A stretch of 30,555 nt of DNA from Sulfurovum sp. (GTDB taxonomy: Bacteria > Campylobacterota > Campylobacteria > Campylobacterales > Sulfurovaceae): positions 1-30,555 of the forward strand of contig QNZV01000039.1 of the NCBI GenBank assembly GCA_003978395.1. The letters run 5' to 3'. A program made the position numbers and the translations under genes. Below, in pieces: positions 15,195 through 22,516 of the stretch. The notes beneath the pieces were generated by a model. The model searched no databases, was not told the origin of the DNA, and saw only the letters and a list, made by a program, of their open reading frames with translations. Each line of letters starts with the position of its first letter. The first letter of the stretch is position 1.

Positions 15195-15719
15195 ATGAAA
15201 CTAAAAACATTGGTTTTCACACCACTATTGGTTCTTATGGGACTACATGCTGACTCTATGTCTGGAACAACAATTGGTCACTACGCTAAACCTGGTGCAC
15301 CTATTGATATGACTTATCTAACTAAGAGTACAGACAATAATAAAAGTAGTAAACTATATGATGTAAATATCACATTGACAACGACTGTTCGCTATGGAAC
15401 AATGAGAGTTAAATTAACATTTAATGATAAATTAATACCTACATCATCTATTGAAAAAGAGCTTGCTTTCGAGATTACTCCTGAACAAAAAAAATATCCT
15501 ATTAATCTACAAGTATCTGCAAAAGAAGAGGGGTTATACTATATTAGACTATTAACCAAGATAGATAAGGGGAGAGGTTCAAAACTTCGAGCATTTGCTG
15601 TCCCTGTTCAAGTAGGAGAGAAAAAGAGACTCAATAGAAATTCAGTTATGATGAAATCTCATTCTGGAGAGAGAATCTCTATATCTAAAGCTGTTGAAAC
15701 AATTACTGTAGAAGAGTAG
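15195..15719 (+). CDS. Small secreted beta-rich protein next to the metalloproteases
   Basis: A 174-residue protein with a Sec signal (MKLKTLVFTPLLVLMGLHA) and no other hydrophobic segment. The mature part has alternating polar and hydrophobic strands (LYDVNITLTTTVRYGTMRVKL, YYIRLLTKI, FAVPVQVGE), suggesting an Ig-like sandwich, and a basic, Ser-rich C-terminus. I recognise no family. It starts 40 bases after the second metalloprotease gene with AAAAAGGAAA before its ATG, so it is probably in the same transcript. It might be a substrate, inhibitor or chaperone of the proteases; that is speculation from position alone. Confidence 0.7.
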   Translation: MKLKTLVFTPLLVLMGLHADSMSGTTIGHYAKPGAPIDMTYLTKSTDNNKSSKLYDVNITLTTTVRYGTMRVKLTFNDKLIPTSSIEKELAFEITPEQKKYPINLQVSAKEEGLYYIRLLTKIDKGRGSKLRAFAVPVQVGEKKRLNRNSVMMKSHSGERISISKAVETITVEE

Positions 15720-15756
15720 AAAGAAGCTCTTTTATCTGACTATAACTAAATATCGG

Positions 15757-15762
15757 TATAAT
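15757..15762 (+). promoter_or_regulatory. -10 box of the rpmI-rplT promoter
   Basis: A consensus TATAAT lies 44 bases before the rpmI start, with no evident -35. It gives the ribosomal protein genes their own promoter after the protease cluster. Confidence 0.6.
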
Positions 15763-15806
15763 ACTCGACCTCATTCTCTATGAGCAATATACATGAAAGG
15801 ATTCAC

Positions 15807-15998
15807 ATGCCAAAAATGAAAAGCGTTAAAGGTGCTGTAAAGCGTTTTAAAGTTAAAAAATCTGGTAAAATCAAAAGAGGAACTGCATTTCGTTCTCACA
15901 TTTTGACAAAAGTTGATGGTGCACATCACAGAGCAAACAGAGCGTCTAAATATATATCAGATGCTGATAGTAAAAAGATTAAAGAGATGATTAACTAA
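15807..15998 (+). CDS. rpmI: 50S ribosomal protein L35
   Basis: A 63-residue basic protein starting MPKMKS, with the family pattern KGAVKRFKVKKSGKIKRGTAFRSH and a C-terminal HRANRASKYISDAD. The ATG at 15807 is preceded by AAAGG at 15796-15800. An in-frame ATG at 15780 would add a non-homologous N-terminal extension and lacks a ribosome site. L35 sits on the large subunit. infC, which usually precedes rpmI, is not upstream here. A short A/T hairpin (15993-16006) covers the stop codon. Confidence 0.95.
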   Translation: MPKMKSVKGAVKRFKVKKSGKIKRGTAFRSHILTKVDGAHHRANRASKYISDADSKKIKEMIN

Positions 15999-16032
15999 TT
16001 TTAGTTTTTCGTTAAATTAAGAGAGCAATAAC

Positions 16033-16049
16033 TCCTAATAAGATTAGGA
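16033..16049 (+). promoter_or_regulatory. Hairpin in the rpmI-rplT spacer
   Basis: TCCTAAT-AAG-ATTAGGA is a perfect 7-bp stem in the 123-base gap before rplT. A second small dyad, GTCAT/ATGAC, follows near 16087-16103. The L20 protein represses its own operon by binding mRNA in other bacteria, so a control element is possible; nothing here identifies the L20 site. Confidence 0.35.
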
Positions 16050-16121
16050 CAAGTTCATTTTATATATAAAAAATGGCACCTATTAGTCATAAAAAAATGA
16101 CACACATGGTAAAGGATAACT

Positions 16122-16478
16122 ATGAGAGTAAGAACAGGTACGGTAAGAAGCCGTCGTCACAAAAGATTATTAAAACAAGCTAGAGGATTCTACTCAGGTA
16201 GAAGAAAACACTTTAGAAAAGCTAAAGAGCAGTTAGAGCGTTCATTAGTATATGCATATAGAGACAGAAGACAGAAAAAAAGAGATTTTAGAAGACTTTG
16301 GATTGTTAGAATCAATGCTGCTGCAAGATTAAATGATATGAACTATTCAACATTCATGCATGGTCTTAAAGTTGCAAACATTGAACTTGATAGAAAAATT
16401 TTAGCTGATATGGCTATGAATGCTCCTGAAGCATTTACAAAATGTGCCCAAGCTTCTAAAGCAGCACTCTCTGCGTAA
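16122..16478 (+). CDS. rplT: 50S ribosomal protein L20
   Basis: A 118-residue basic protein with the canonical opening MRVRTGTVRSRRHKRLLKQA and GFYSGRRKHFRKAKEQ, then RRLWIVRINAA and the NDMNYSTFMHGL block. It binds 23S rRNA early in large-subunit assembly and in several bacteria represses its own operon. AAAGGA lies seven bases before the ATG. It follows rpmI after a rather long 123-base spacer and ends before a strong intrinsic terminator. Confidence 0.97.
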   Translation: MRVRTGTVRSRRHKRLLKQARGFYSGRRKHFRKAKEQLERSLVYAYRDRRQKKRDFRRLWIVRINAAARLNDMNYSTFMHGLKVANIELDRKILADMAMNAPEAFTKCAQASKAALSA

Positions 16479-16491
16479 GTAGAGTTTTTTC

Positions 16492-16525
16492 ATTGAGGAG
16501 TCTCTACTCCTCAATTTACTTTTTT
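16492..16525 (+). terminator. Strong Rho-independent terminator of rplT
   Basis: ATTGAGGAG and CTCCTCAAT form a perfect 9-bp stem with the loop TCTCTA, followed by TTACTTTTTT. This is the clearest intrinsic terminator in the window. Confidence 0.9.
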
Positions 16526-16581
16526 GATACTTAACTAAAAATAAATCATATAAATTACTTTTAATTTACACTATTTCAAGC

Positions 16582-16587
16582 TATACT
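16582..16587 (+). promoter_or_regulatory. -10 box six bases before the ATG (leaderless candidate)
   Basis: TATACT is followed by six bases and then the ATG at 16594, so transcription should start at or next to the A of ATG. No Shine-Dalgarno precedes the gene. Confidence 0.45.
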
Positions 16588-16593
16588 ATCGTT

Positions 16594-17322
16594 ATGCAAA
16601 ATAAAAAACGATTAATAGGTCTTGATGTTTTTAGAGGTTGGGCTATTGTTCTAATGGTTATTTTTCACTTCTCTTATGATATATATTATTTTAATATCAT
16701 TGATTTTCAGATACAAACAAATACATTTTTTATATGGTTTCGTTTTTTAATTGTCTCTATATTTCTACTAACTGTGGGAATGAGTTTAAAACTAGCACAT
16801 CAAACAGAAATTAACTGGTCAAGTCTAAAAGAGAGAACACTTTACTTAGGAGTTGCTTCTTTTTTAGTAACTATCAGTTCATATATAATTTTTCCTAATA
16901 GTTGGATATATTTTGGTATTTTACATTTTATATTAGTAGCTTCATTTATAGTTTTACCTCTTTTGAACTATCCTTATCTCTCTTTGATTATTGCAATAAC
17001 AACGTTTATAGCATTTCATTTAAATATTCTTAATATGCATTGGTTGTTCAATATACTAGTAACCCCTCTGCATCTACCACCTACCATCTCTGTAGATGTT
17101 GTTCGTTTTGTTCCATGGATAAGCTTTGTTCTTGTGGGAATAAGTATGGTTAGTTTAGGCTGGCATCAAAGAATTTTTAATAGAGGTTTTTTTAATAAAA
17201 GAGGTAAGCTAAATAATTTTTTCTCTTTTTTAGGTAAGCATTCTCTATTGATTTATATTATTCATCAACCTATACTTTTTGGTATATTTATACTTTTAAA
17301 AGAGGTAAAATTATATAATTAA
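16594..17322 (+). CDS. DUF1624/HGSNAT-like membrane acyltransferase family protein
   Basis: A 242-residue membrane protein with about seven hydrophobic segments. The N-terminus has the DUF1624 (heparan-alpha-glucosaminide N-acetyltransferase catalytic-like) motif GLDVFRGWAIVLMVIFHFSYD, with the conserved His at 25. HSLLIYIIHQP near the C-terminus is the closing family motif. Relatives move acyl groups across membranes onto sugars, but substrates of the bacterial members are mostly unknown. It is a single gene after the rplT terminator, without a ribosome site, and a -10 box lies only six bases before the ATG. Confidence 0.85.
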   Translation: MQNKKRLIGLDVFRGWAIVLMVIFHFSYDIYYFNIIDFQIQTNTFFIWFRFLIVSIFLLTVGMSLKLAHQTEINWSSLKERTLYLGVASFLVTISSYIIFPNSWIYFGILHFILVASFIVLPLLNYPYLSLIIAITTFIAFHLNILNMHWLFNILVTPLHLPPTISVDVVRFVPWISFVLVGISMVSLGWHQRIFNRGFFNKRGKLNNFFSFLGKHSLLIYIIHQPILFGIFILLKEVKLYN

Positions 17323-17389
17323 AAAGAAAATGCAGTAAAGATGATAGGACTAAAACAATATTTTTAAGGAGTTCGCATATAAATAAGGG

Positions 17390-17412
17390 AAAATATATGT
17401 AATTTATATTTT
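17390..17412. terminator. Weak A/T hairpin between convergent genes
   Basis: AAAATATA and TATATTTT form an 8-bp stem with a seven-base loop in the 147-base gap between the DUF1624 gene and murB. All pairs are A-T and there is no clear T-tract, so it is only a candidate. I see no ORF in this gap. Confidence 0.3.
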
Positions 17413-17469
17413 AACCTATTCATCTTAGTGATATTATACTAAAAAAAGAGTAAAAAATATATTAAAGTT

Positions 17470-18246
17470 CTATAAAATTTCAATCTCTTCCTTTAACTCT
17501 ATCCCAAATGTATCTAAAACTTTTTCTTTTGCCAAATTGATTAAATATTGTGCTTCTTTAAATGTTCCACCACCATGATTGACTAAAAAGTTTGCATGAA
17601 TATTACTCCACTGCATTGCTCCTTTAAAAGCCCCTTTTAAGCCAACTTCTTGAATTAAACGTCCTGCAAAATCATCTTTGGGATTTTTAAAAGCAGACCC
17701 AGCAGAAGCAGTTTTAGGTTGATTGGAACGTAAGGATATAAGCTCTTCTAGTAATCCTTTATCAAAACCTTTTTTGATATTAAAACGTAACTTTGTAGCT
17801 ATGCCATTTAGGTTTGCAAAACGGTAACCATAATCTATACTATCTTTAGATTTCCAAACACCATCTATCTTAACGGCATCTATAATATTAAAAATCTCAT
17901 ATGACTTAACTCCTGCATTCATTGCTATCATACCACCCATTGAACCAGGTAGTTTTGAAATAAACTCAAACCCTGCTAAGTTATTTTTTTTTGCAAAAGA
18001 GAGGAGTTTTCCTGTAGGTGTAGCACAACCAACAGTTAAGATAGTATCTTCTAACTCAATAAATGAGAAATCTTTAGATAACATCATTAGAGGAGGAGGG
18101 TTATTAGAAACTAATAAGTTATTGGCATGACCAATAATAAATCTATCTTTTGGAACCTCATCATTTCGCTCTAACATTAAAACCTCTATAGGGATACCTA
18201 CTTTAATACTGGAAAATTTCGAGAAGTCTATGGTCTTTAAATACAT
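17470..18246 (-). CDS. murB: UDP-N-acetylenolpyruvoylglucosamine reductase
   Basis: A 258-residue FAD enzyme that reduces UDP-GlcNAc-enolpyruvate to UDP-MurNAc in peptidoglycan synthesis. FAD-binding blocks: VGCATPTGKLLSFA and FISKLPGSMGGMIAMNAG. Catalytic residues: the YR of DYGYRF, Ser in AGSAFKNP (the proton donor) and the Glu of the terminal KEEIEIL. The length is short compared with E. coli MurB (about 340) but usual for Campylobacterota. AGAGGTAATAT precedes the ATG. It is divergent from bioB across a 93-base gap. Confidence 0.96.
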   Translation of the reverse strand: MYLKTIDFSKFSSIKVGIPIEVLMLERNDEVPKDRFIIGHANNLLVSNNPPPLMMLSKDFSFIELEDTILTVGCATPTGKLLSFAKKNNLAGFEFISKLPGSMGGMIAMNAGVKSYEIFNIIDAVKIDGVWKSKDSIDYGYRFANLNGIATKLRFNIKKGFDKGLLEELISLRSNQPKTASAGSAFKNPKDDFAGRLIQEVGLKGAFKGAMQWSNIHANFLVNHGGGTFKEAQYLINLAKEKVLDTFGIELKEEIEIL

Positions 18247-18327
18247 ATATTACCTCTATAAGATGAACAAATAATTTCATATTTCTATTTTTATAAATAA
18301 ATTATACCATTATTCAGTTAACTCTAT

Positions 18328-18333
18328 TATAAT
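18328..18333 (+). promoter_or_regulatory. -10 box six bases before the bioB ATG (leaderless candidate)
   Basis: A consensus TATAAT is followed by TGTCTT and then ATG at 18340. Initiation about seven bases after the box would fall on the ATG itself. No Shine-Dalgarno is present. Confidence 0.5.
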
Positions 18334-18339
18334 TGTCTT

Positions 18340-19188
18340 ATGAAAAAAGAGATATTTTTATGTGCCATCAATAATATTTTGTCTGGTACCTGCCTAGAAG
18401 ATTGTAAATTTTGTACCCAGAGTGTTCGTTATCATGCAGATATAGAACGATATAACTATAAGTCTATTGATACTATTGTCAATGAAGCAAAACAAGCTAA
18501 AGCAAATGGTGCTTTAGGCTACTGTTTAGTAACAGCAGGAAAAGGGCTTGATGATAAAAAAGTAGATTTTGTTGCACGTACTGCAAAAGCTATCAAAGCT
18601 GAAGTTCAAGAGTTAAATCTTATTGCATGTAATGGAACAGCCTCTATAGAACAACTTCGTTATCTAAAAGAGCATGGAGTCGATAGTTATAACCATAATT
18701 TGGAAACCTCTGAAAACTACTATAAAACCATTTGTACTACCCACAGTTGGGCAGAACGATACGAGACCTGTCAAAATGCAAAATCTGTAGGTTTACAGCT
18801 CTGTACAGGTGGTATTTTTGGAATGGGCGAAGAGGCAGGAGATAGAGATTCTCTTCTTGATGCTATCGCTTCACTTCAACCTGAATCAACTCCATTAAAC
18901 TTTTACCATCCAAATAAAGCATTGCCTATTAAAGCAAGAAATATCTCACAAGAAGAAGCCCTAGAAATTGTAAAAAAAGCACGAAAACTTTTAGGAGAAG
19001 ATAGATTATTAATGGTTGCCGCAGGTCGAGAACTTCTTTTTGATGGTTGTGAAGAGTTAATGTTTGAAGCAGGAGCAAACTCTATGGTCATAGGAAACTA
19101 CTTAACCACAGTAGGAGATACCCCTAGTAAAGATAGAGAGATGTTAAAAAGACTTGGTTATGGAGTAGCAAAAACTTGTCATGGATGA
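18340..19188 (+). CDS. bioB: Biotin synthase
   Basis: A 282-residue radical SAM enzyme that inserts sulfur into dethiobiotin. The [4Fe-4S] motif is Cys18, Cys22 and Cys25 (GTCLEDCKFCTQS). Further family blocks are YNHNLETSENYY, GGIFGMGEEAGDR, LNFYHPNKALP and the closing EAGANSMVIGNYLTT. It is shorter than E. coli BioB (346), lacking N- and C-terminal extensions, as in other Campylobacterota. It overlaps the following antiporter gene by eight bases. No other biotin gene is in the window. Confidence 0.95.
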   Translation: MKKEIFLCAINNILSGTCLEDCKFCTQSVRYHADIERYNYKSIDTIVNEAKQAKANGALGYCLVTAGKGLDDKKVDFVARTAKAIKAEVQELNLIACNGTASIEQLRYLKEHGVDSYNHNLETSENYYKTICTTHSWAERYETCQNAKSVGLQLCTGGIFGMGEEAGDRDSLLDAIASLQPESTPLNFYHPNKALPIKARNISQEEALEIVKKARKLLGEDRLLMVAAGRELLFDGCEELMFEAGANSMVIGNYLTTVGDTPSKDREMLKRLGYGVAKTCHG

Positions 19189-20377
19189 ATCTATTGGCTC
19201 TAGTTCTGTTGTTATATATATTGTAACACTATCACTAGTTCTAGTACTCTCCCCTCATCTATCAAGGTTTCTTCGTCTACCCACAGCTCCTATTGAGATT
19301 ATTATTGGTTCTATTCTTGCTTCAATAGGGGTTATCTCTGCATCACAAGAGAACTTTAGCCTCCTTGCTGAAATAGGTTTTTTATATTTAATGTTTCTTG
19401 CAGGTTTAGAGGTTAATCTTAAGTCAATTTTGAAAATGCCTAAAATATATATTATTAAATCTTTTTATTTTATTTTAATATTATGGATTTTAGCAATTAT
19501 TTTTGGTCTAATTTTTAATTTAGATGTTATGCTAATTGTCATTCTTCCACTCATCTCTATTGGGTTATTAGCAACTTTATCCAAAGAGCATGGTAAAGAG
19601 GCAGAGTGGATTAAAATATCTTTTTTAGTAGGGAGTATTGGAGAGGTTGTAAGTATTACAGCATTAACTATTTCAGAGGCTTCAAATACCCTAAACTCTT
19701 ATGAAGAACTTATCTATAAAATATCATTACTTCTTGTATTTTTAGGTGCTGTGCTACTTATATATGCAATGCTTCGTATTCTTTTTTGGTGGTATCCTGA
19801 ATTTAAAAGTATACTTATGCCTCCAGAAGATATGCAATATCAAGATTTACGACTTGCTATGGGAATCTTTTTTATTATGATTGCTATTATGAAACAGCTA
19901 CACCTAGAGTTGGCATTTGGAGCATTTATTGCAGGACTATTTATCTCAACTTTCTTTCATCATAAAAAGGAGTTAGAAAAGAAAATATCCTCATTTGGTT
20001 TTGGATTTTTAGTACCTATATTTTTCATGCATGTTGGGGCATCTTTTAATTTAGAAAATATTTTTATACCTGAAGTACTTATGAAAACAGCTATTTTACT
20101 AATTATTATGTTTTCTATTCGTATCTTATCTGCTTATACTCTAAGTTTTATTGTAGGTAAAGGAAATGCTATATTGACTGCCTTAGCACTCTCTATGCCA
20201 CTTACATTAATGATTGCAGTAGCAACTATTGGACATGAAAAAGATACAATTGCAGAGTTTGATTACTATGCTGTTATTTTAGCCAGTTTACTAGAGGTTA
20301 TTATTGCCATGATTGCGATAAAAGCGATTGCTAAAGTACAAAAACAGGTTAAAAAGAAATCTTTTAAGAAACTTTAA
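19181..20377 (+). CDS. CPA2-family monovalent cation:proton antiporter, Kef-type
   Basis: A 398-residue inner-membrane protein with about 12 transmembrane segments and the Na/H-exchanger fold. Recognisable parts are LRLPTAPIEIIIGSILASIG (helix 1-2 region), LAEIGFLYLMFLAGLEVN and ELAFGAFIAGLFISTF. It probably exchanges K+ or Na+ for protons. No C-terminal RCK/TrkA-N domain is attached, so control by nucleotide or glutathione, as in KefB/C, would need another protein. Its start lies inside the end of bioB (eight-base overlap), indicating coupled translation. Its stop overlaps the convergent response regulator gene by four bases (TTAA). Confidence 0.87.
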   Translation: MDESIGSSSVVIYIVTLSLVLVLSPHLSRFLRLPTAPIEIIIGSILASIGVISASQENFSLLAEIGFLYLMFLAGLEVNLKSILKMPKIYIIKSFYFILILWILAIIFGLIFNLDVMLIVILPLISIGLLATLSKEHGKEAEWIKISFLVGSIGEVVSITALTISEASNTLNSYEELIYKISLLLVFLGAVLLIYAMLRILFWWYPEFKSILMPPEDMQYQDLRLAMGIFFIMIAIMKQLHLELAFGAFIAGLFISTFFHHKKELEKKISSFGFGFLVPIFFMHVGASFNLENIFIPEVLMKTAILLIIMFSIRILSAYTLSFIVGKGNAILTALALSMPLTLMIAVATIGHEKDTIAEFDYYAVILASLLEVIIAMIAIKAIAKVQKQVKKKSFKKL

Positions 20378-20391
20378 CGAAGAGGGTTAAA
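20373..20391. terminator. Short hairpin over the convergent stop codons
   Basis: TTTAAC (20373-20378) and GTTAAA (20386-20391) pair over six bases around GAAGAGG. Both the antiporter stop and the response-regulator stop lie in the first arm. The stem is short and has no T-tract. Confidence 0.3.
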
Positions 20392-21072
20392 ACGATAGCC
20401 TTCTCCATATACATTGAGTATAGAATTTTTAGGGATTTTTTTGCGTAATAGTTTTACCAAAGCTCTAATTTGATTAGCATCAAACTCTTTATAGAAATCA
20501 TCCATAGAGAGGTAATCAAAAATTTCAAAAAAAGTATAAACTTTATTTGGATTTGTGGAGATAAGTCTCAAGAGGCGCCTCTCATTTTTAGTAAGTTTAA
20601 TCTCCTCTTTGGATAACAGTAGTTTTTCATCTGTAGCATTCCAAATCATATTATCATCTAAAAGAAAAAGTTTTTGTTTCTCTTTTCTCTCTTCTAACTC
20701 TATCTCATTTCGTGCTTTATCTATTGTCTCTTGTAATATTTTAGGGTCAATTGGTTTTAAAATATATTTAACCAAAGAGAGTTCAATCGCTGCCAATAAT
20801 TTATCTTGGTCAGTATAAGAACTTGTAATAATGATTTTTACGTCATTATCAATCTCTCTAATTTTTTTAGCCAAAGAGATACCATCTAGTTTAGGCATAT
20901 GAATATCTAATAAAATAATATCAGGTTTATGTAGTAAATAATATTCATAACCCTCTTGACCATCCCCTGCACAGATAACATTCTCTACCAACTCTTCTAG
21001 TTGTGGCATATATATACTTTGAATATCTATATCATCTTCAATATAGAGTAGTGTCAATGAATTTAAACTCAA
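20374..21072 (-). CDS. OmpR-family response regulator, orphan
   Basis: A 232-residue two-domain regulator. The receiver domain (about 1-120) has the acidic pocket Glu12-Asp13-Asp14, phosphoacceptor Asp56 (IILLDIHMP), Thr83 and Lys106 (KYILKPID). The C-terminal winged-helix DNA-binding domain (about 150-230) shows KLTKNERRLLRLI, ANQIRALVKLLRKKI and the closing VYGEGYRF. The TTG start at 21072 is supported by AAGGAG five bases upstream. No histidine kinase gene lies nearby. A dyad (21167-21183) about 95 bases upstream could be its own operator. Confidence 0.92.
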   Translation of the reverse strand: MSLNSLTLLYIEDDIDIQSIYMPQLEELVENVICAGDGQEGYEYYLLHKPDIILLDIHMPKLDGISLAKKIREIDNDVKIIITSSYTDQDKLLAAIELSLVKYILKPIDPKILQETIDKARNEIELEERKEKQKLFLLDDNMIWNATDEKLLLSKEEIKLTKNERRLLRLISTNPNKVYTFFEIFDYLSMDDFYKEFDANQIRALVKLLRKKIPKNSILNVYGEGYRFNPLR

Positions 21073-21166
21073 ATCATCTCCTTATTATGTATATAAACCT
21101 AAATTTTATTCCAAAATAGTGATATTTCTACTCTCTATTGTTTTTATAAATATTAAAGAGCCTTGG

Positions 21167-21183
21167 TGTAACAAAAAGTTACA
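21167..21183. promoter_or_regulatory. Palindromic operator candidate upstream of the response regulator
   Basis: TGTAAC-AAAAA-GTTACA is a perfect six-base dyad with a five-base centre, 95-111 bases before the response-regulator start and 80 bases past the def stop. The symmetry and spacing fit a dimeric regulator site. On RNA it could also form a small hairpin. Confidence 0.4.
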
Positions 21184-21252
21184 TTAAGAGTTTAACTTTA
21201 TATATTAATGATAAAGTATTAAAAAAATTTTGATTGGATTGATGGGTTAAAG

Positions 21253-21287
21253 AGAGTGGAAGCTATTTAAACTTCTTCTTCCACTCT
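21253..21287 (-). terminator. Hairpin folding the 3' end of def
   Basis: On the minus strand AGAGTGGAAG, the last codons of def, pairs perfectly over 10 bases with CTTCCACTCT just after the gene. The TAG stop lies in the 15-base loop. CTTT follows. It is a likely terminator or 3'-end structure of the clpP-def transcript. Confidence 0.6.
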
Positions 21288-21778
21288 TTTTCAAATTTTT
21301 TACGTTTTATAAAAGATAATTTTTCAATAAAGACTTTACCATCTAAGTGGTCAATTTCATGTTGAATAGCAATAGCTAAAAAATCATTGTCTTCAATGGT
21401 TTTTTTCTCCCCATAACGATTTTGATACTCCAAAACAATATGTTCTGAACGTTCAATATCTTCATAGATACCAGGAATACTTAAACAGCCCTCTTGGTGC
21501 TTGCATGAACCCTCTTTTTTAATAAAAACAGGGTTGATAATCTCTAATGTTTCACTTTTTATAGGAAGAGCATCGTCATCATTTTCATCAGGTAGATTAA
21601 TAATAAGAACACGCTTTGCGACACCAATTTGAATGGCTGCTAAACCAACTCCTCTTTTAGAGAGCATGGTATCGTACATGTCTTCTAAAAGGCTATGAAG
21701 TTCACTATCGAACTCCTTAACCTCTTGAGAGATAAGTTTAAGTCGTTTATCGGGATAGATTACAATATCTCTTACCAT
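21263..21778 (-). CDS. def: Peptide deformylase
   Basis: A 171-residue metalloenzyme that removes the formyl group from nascent proteins. All three signature motifs are present: GVGLAAIQ (43-50), EGCLS with metal ligand Cys98, and QHEIDH with His140, Glu141 and His144. It starts nine bases after the clpP stop with AAGG upstream, so clpP-def is one unit; the same order is known in Campylobacter. The basic C-terminal end (KKFEKEWKKKFK) is normal for the family, and its last codons take part in a hairpin. Confidence 0.97.
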   Translation of the reverse strand: MVRDIVIYPDKRLKLISQEVKEFDSELHSLLEDMYDTMLSKRGVGLAAIQIGVAKRVLIINLPDENDDDALPIKSETLEIINPVFIKKEGSCKHQEGCLSIPGIYEDIERSEHIVLEYQNRYGEKKTIEDNDFLAIAIQHEIDHLDGKVFIEKLSFIKRKKFEKEWKKKFK

Positions 21779-21786
21779 TCTAGACC

Positions 21787-22374
21787 TTAGCTAAAACTCT
21801 TGGTCAAAATTTGGTCAATAAGTCCATACTCAACAGCTTGGGCAGAGGACATGAAATTATCTCTTTCGGTATCTTTTTCAAGTTCTTTTGCTTTTTTACC
21901 ACAGTTATCAGCCATAATTTCATTAAGAGTATCTTTTAGACGTTGAATCTCTTCTGCTTGAATTTGAATGTCGGTTGATTGCCCTTGAGCTCCACCAGAG
22001 GGTTGGTGTATCATGATTCGTGCATTTGGAAGAGCATAACGCTTACCTTTTGTTCCTGATGAAAGTAAAAAAGCACCCATAGATGCAGCTTGACCAATAC
22101 AGATAGTTACGATGTCTGGTTTTATATAGTTCATAGTATCAAACATAGCTAATCCTGAAGTAATCACACCACCTGGAGAGTTGATATAAAAATAGATATC
22201 TTTATCTGGGTCTTGTGCTTCAAGAAAAAGAAGTTGAGCAACAATGGTTGATGCTACTTGGTCATTTACCTCTCCACTTAACATGATAATACGATCTTTT
22301 AATAGTCTTGAATAGATGTCATAACTTCGTTCGCCACGACCTGTTTGTTCTACAACGTAAGGGATATAACTCAT
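21787..22374 (-). CDS. clpP: ATP-dependent Clp protease proteolytic subunit
   Basis: A 195-residue serine protease subunit that forms the double heptameric chamber used with ClpA/ClpX. The catalytic triad is Ser98 (GQAASMGAF), His123 (MIHQPSGG) and Asp172 (KDTERDNF). The N-terminal MSYIPYVVEQTGRGERSYDIYSRLL is typical and the length is normal. AAAGG lies before the ATG. It stands between tig (142-base gap with GC-rich palindromes) and def. Confidence 0.98.
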   Translation of the reverse strand: MSYIPYVVEQTGRGERSYDIYSRLLKDRIIMLSGEVNDQVASTIVAQLLFLEAQDPDKDIYFYINSPGGVITSGLAMFDTMNYIKPDIVTICIGQAASMGAFLLSSGTKGKRYALPNARIMIHQPSGGAQGQSTDIQIQAEEIQRLKDTLNEIMADNCGKKAKELEKDTERDNFMSSAQAVEYGLIDQILTKSFS

Positions 22375-22465
22375 TATTTGTACCTTTAGTATTTTAAATA
22401 TTTAATTGTTAGGAGAATACACTTTTTTTACTTAGAAAAGTATTTTGATGTAGGTTATTTTGATG

Positions 22466-22500
22466 GGTGCGATGGCAATCGCACCTTACCCCAAGAGGGG
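22466..22500. repeat. Pair of GC-rich palindromes between tig and clpP
   Basis: GGTGCGAT-GGCA-ATCGCACC (22466-22485) is a perfect 8-bp stem. Three bases later CCCC-AAGA-GGGG (22489-22500) is a second stem. Both are far more GC-rich than their surroundings and lack T-tracts. They may act as the tig 3'-end structure, or be a REP-like dispersed element. Confidence 0.55.
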
Positions 22501-22516
22501 ATATTACTAAAAAAGA

